Source: Oscillospiraceae bacterium
Lineage (GTDB): Bacteria > Bacillota > Clostridia > Oscillospirales > CAG-272
Reading direction: 5' to 3'
Length of the DNA: 42,330 bases
Assembly (NCBI GenBank): GCA_015064785.1
Contig: SVRM01000027.1
Location: forward strand, 1 to 42,330
Shown here piece by piece: positions 40,437 to 42,330 of this stretch. Numbering within the stretch: the stretch's first letter is position 1; each line of letters begins with the position of its first letter. A program made the position numbers and the translations under genes. The notes beneath the pieces were generated by a model. It had not been told where the DNA came from, made no database searches, and was given only the letters and a program-made list of their open reading frames with translations.

Positions 40437-40466
40437 ATTATACACGATAAATGTGAAATTTGTACA
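40437..40466 (-). promoter_or_regulatory. Promoter for spoVG
   Basis: Reading leftward, TGTACA (40466-40461) and TATAAT (40442-40437) with an 18-nt spacer. TGTACA is also the weak -35 box of the purC promoter. No SigH-type element, known for spoVG in Bacillus, was recognised. Confidence 0.65.
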
Positions 40467-40589
40467 TGGAAAAAGCAAGGATTTTCTGAATATTTTATTA
40501 CGGGATTATGACGAAAAACACGATTGCTGTCGATATATCAAGCAATTAAACTATTTATGCGCAAAACTGTCAACGCGGAGGGATATTTT

Positions 40590-42014
40590 ATGGAATATAC
40601 AAAGAATTGTATAATTATGCATTCTATACAGGAACTGGAACAGCTGCTTCCCCCGGGCTGTCACCTGTTTTTCATCGGCATCGGCGGTGTGTCCATGAGT
40701 GCGCTTGCGATGATCGCAAAGGAGAAGGGCTACTGCGTCTCCGGCTCCGACCGTGCGGTCTCACGCAACACGGAAATGCTGGAGGAGGCGGGCATCACCG
40801 TTCACCATTGTCATGATGCTGCCAATATCACCGGCTGTGACGCGGTCATCTACAACGCCGCCATCGGCGAGGACAATCCGGAATACGCGCAGGCAAAGCG
40901 CAACGGACTGCCGCTGGTTTACCGCTCCTGTTTTCTGTCGTTTCTGATGCGCGGCTACCGCCATGGCATCGGCATTGCCGGAATGCACGGCAAAACCACG
41001 ACCTCGGCGATGCTGTCGCATCTGTTCCTCTATGCCGGACGCGATCCCGCGATTCTGATCGGCGCACCGATTCCGGAGCTGGGTCATGATTTTCATTCCG
41101 GAACCGGCGAGGACTTCATCTTTGAGGCGTGCGAATACAAGGACAGCTTTCTGTCCTTCCATCCGAGCATTGCCGTTGTACTGAACGAGGAGATGGACCA
41201 TCCGGACTACTTCAAGTCGCTGGAGCAGATCAAGGAATCCTTCCACAGATATATGGAAATTCCGGGCAGCGAGGGTCTGGACATCGTCAATGCCGACGAC
41301 GAAAACGTGCTGGACAGCGTGCGCGGATGTTCTGCGGAATGCGTGACCTTCGGCATTGAAAATCCGGGAGCGGAATACCGGGCTGCGGACATCACCTATC
41401 CCGACGGCTGTGCGGAATTCCATGTACTGCACAACGGAGAACCGTTCTGCCATGTGCATCTTTCCGTTCCGGGTCAGCACAATGTCCTCAACGCGCTTGC
41501 CTGTGCCGCCGCCGCCGACCGCTGCGGACTGGCACCTGCGGTCATCGGCGAGGGGCTTTCGACGTTCACCGGTGCCGGACGGCGCATGGAATTCAAGGGC
41601 TATCTGCGAAACTGCCCCAACCGCGTTCCGGTCTACGACGATTTCGGTCATCATCCGTCCGAGATCCGCACGACGCTGGAAGGCGCACACCGCATGAACT
41701 GCCAAAGGCTGATCTGTGTCTATCAGCCGCACACGTATTCGAGAACCGCGGAGCTGTTTGAGGATTTTGTCACGGCATTCGATGGCTGCGACGCGGTGTA
41801 CTTTGCGGACATCTATGCCGCACGTGAAACAAACACCTACGGTGTCTCCTCCTCCCAGCTTGCCGACCGCATTGCCCATGCCGTCTACGCACCCGACCGC
41901 GAAGCGCTGGCTGCACACCTGTGCGCCACAGCACAGAAGGGCGACCTCATTCTGATTATGGGCGCCGGCGACATTGCCGCCTTTGCGGACGCCATCGCCG
42001 ATCCCAACGCATAA
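40590..42014 (+). CDS. murC: UDP-N-acetylmuramate--L-alanine ligase
   Basis: A 474-residue Mur ligase that adds L-Ala to UDP-MurNAc, the first peptide-bond step of peptidoglycan. The N-terminal UDP-binding block is FFIGIGGVSMSALAMIAKE, the ATP site is GMHGKTTTSAMLSHL, the central domain has FEACEYKDSFLSFHPSIAVVLN and GQHNVLNALACAAA, and the C-terminal block is YDDFGHHPSEI. EACEYKDSF, where many relatives have EADESD, marks a branch common in Clostridia. GGAGGG (40577-40582) lies 7 nt before the ATG at 40590, so the longer frame from 40524 is not used. The gene is monocistronic. It complements ddl and murI, which are 20 kb away. Confidence 0.94.
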   Translation: MEYTKNCIIMHSIQELEQLLPPGCHLFFIGIGGVSMSALAMIAKEKGYCVSGSDRAVSRNTEMLEEAGITVHHCHDAANITGCDAVIYNAAIGEDNPEYAQAKRNGLPLVYRSCFLSFLMRGYRHGIGIAGMHGKTTTSAMLSHLFLYAGRDPAILIGAPIPELGHDFHSGTGEDFIFEACEYKDSFLSFHPSIAVVLNEEMDHPDYFKSLEQIKESFHRYMEIPGSEGLDIVNADDENVLDSVRGCSAECVTFGIENPGAEYRAADITYPDGCAEFHVLHNGEPFCHVHLSVPGQHNVLNALACAAAADRCGLAPAVIGEGLSTFTGAGRRMEFKGYLRNCPNRVPVYDDFGHHPSEIRTTLEGAHRMNCQRLICVYQPHTYSRTAELFEDFVTAFDGCDAVYFADIYAARETNTYGVSSSQLADRIAHAVYAPDREALAAHLCATAQKGDLILIMGAGDIAAFADAIADPNA

Positions 42015-42021
42015 AAAATCC

Positions 42022-42062
42022 ATCGGTGTTTTCCACAGGCTGTCGGAAAACACCGATTTTCG
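42022..42062 (+). terminator. Rho-independent terminator of murC
   Basis: A perfect 13-bp stem ATCGGTGTTTTCC (42022-42034) and GGAAAACACCGAT (42045-42057), a 10-nt loop and TTTT. Confidence 0.9.
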
Positions 42063-42118
42063 TCGTATTGCACAAAATTCGGTATCTTTATTTGTTGAAG
42101 ATACTCAAAAATTGAGAC

Positions 42119-42147
42119 TTTACAAAACGGCGTTTTCGTGGTATAAT
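42119..42147 (+). promoter_or_regulatory. Promoter for a gene beyond the window
   Basis: TTTACA (42119-42124) and TATAAT (42142-42147) with a 17-nt spacer, plus a TGG extension before the -10 box. Nothing but leader sequence follows in the window. Confidence 0.8.
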
Positions 42148-42151
42148 ATTG

Positions 42152-42330
42152 GACGAAACAGAAGCTTTAATTCGGTACAGAGAGACCGGCAAGTTTTTTT
42201 CATATAAAACATCCGAGCCTGAACAGTAACGGCAGATCCGATACCGCGGACGCGCGGCTGCGTTTTGTGTTGATAAAGAAACGTCAGATAGATAACGGAA
42301 CAACTGTGAAATTCTGCTCTCGGAAATCAG
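42152..42330 (+). promoter_or_regulatory. Long 5' leader, possibly a T-box, cut by the window end
   Basis: At least 175 nt follow the promoter without an open frame. The beginning GGACGAAACAGAAG, a later CAGAGAGACCGG and a GAAC near 42220 recall Stem I of T-box leaders, which sense uncharged tRNA upstream of amino-acyl-tRNA synthetase or amino-acid genes. CGGTA (about 42172) and TACCG (about 42243) can close a stem around GGC..GCC and GTTTT/AAAAC pairs. The specifier loop and antiterminator cannot be located because the window ends. It could equally be another kind of leader. Confidence 0.35.

Overview
The window is a chromosomal stretch of about 42 kb from a Gram-positive, probably endospore-forming member of the Bacillota, class Clostridia. 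An Oscillospirales-like gut lineage is my best guess. The evidence is strong AGGAGG-type ribosome sites, sigma-A promoters of the TTGACA-17-TATAAT kind, a DUF1385-prmC pair, spmA/spmB, spoVG, a LytTR/DUF3021-type pair, a PadR/DUF2812-type pair, and palindromic intergenic repeats of a kind I associate with gut Clostridia. No rRNA, tRNA, CRISPR array, insertion sequence or prophage gene is visible.

Layout. 1-3.2 kb: purC, an HTH-methyltransferase fusion, and an ECF sigma factor with a probable membrane anti-sigma partner. 3.3-6.4 kb: a GH51 arabinofuranosidase converging on an orphan solute-binding lipoprotein. 6.5-7.7 kb: a cut-off gene start and a LytTR regulator with its membrane partner. 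7.7-8.0 kb: a non-coding DnaA-box-like palindrome cluster. 8.0-12.5 kb: an apparent sporulation or envelope block with a SleB-like protein, a small membrane protein, an M14-peptidase-like protein, SpmB, SpmA and an MreD-like protein. The SleB-like and M14-like proteins seem to have lost their catalytic residues. 13.0-17.5 kb: a leftward cluster of LCP protein, heparinase II/III-like lyase and a TIM-barrel glycosidase-like protein, with a palindromic repeat between the last two. 17.8-24.1 kb: DUF1385, prmC, a D-Ala-D-Ala ligase and murI, then a surface-anchored propeller-like protein whose start is out of frame at an A8 tract, then an acyl-ACP thioesterase. 24.2-24.5 kb: about ten different hairpins back to back. 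24.5-29.3 kb: a glycyl radical enzyme divergent from a GH99-like lipoprotein. 29.4-33.8 kb: PadR with a DUF2812 protein, a zinc-ribbon membrane protein and an RlmI-like rRNA methyltransferase. 33.9-39.7 kb: a leftward operon of MoxR, DUF58 and a TgpA-like transglutaminase. 40-42.3 kb: spoVG and murC, then a promoter and an untranslated leader (possibly a T-box) running off the end.

How it fits together. The main theme is the cell envelope: peptidoglycan precursors (Ddl, MurI, MurC), envelope assembly or remodelling (LCP, MreD-like, SpmA/B, SleB-like, M14-like, TgpA/DUF58/MoxR) and glycan use (GH51, GH99-like, heparinase-like, TIM-barrel GH, solute-binding protein). The least explained parts are non-coding: the hairpin array at 24.2 kb, the DnaA-box cluster at 7.85 kb, the nested inverted repeats at 12.7 kb and the 45-bp repeat at 14.4 kb. 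All functional calls come from reading the sequence and recalling families. No alignment, structure prediction or database search was run.
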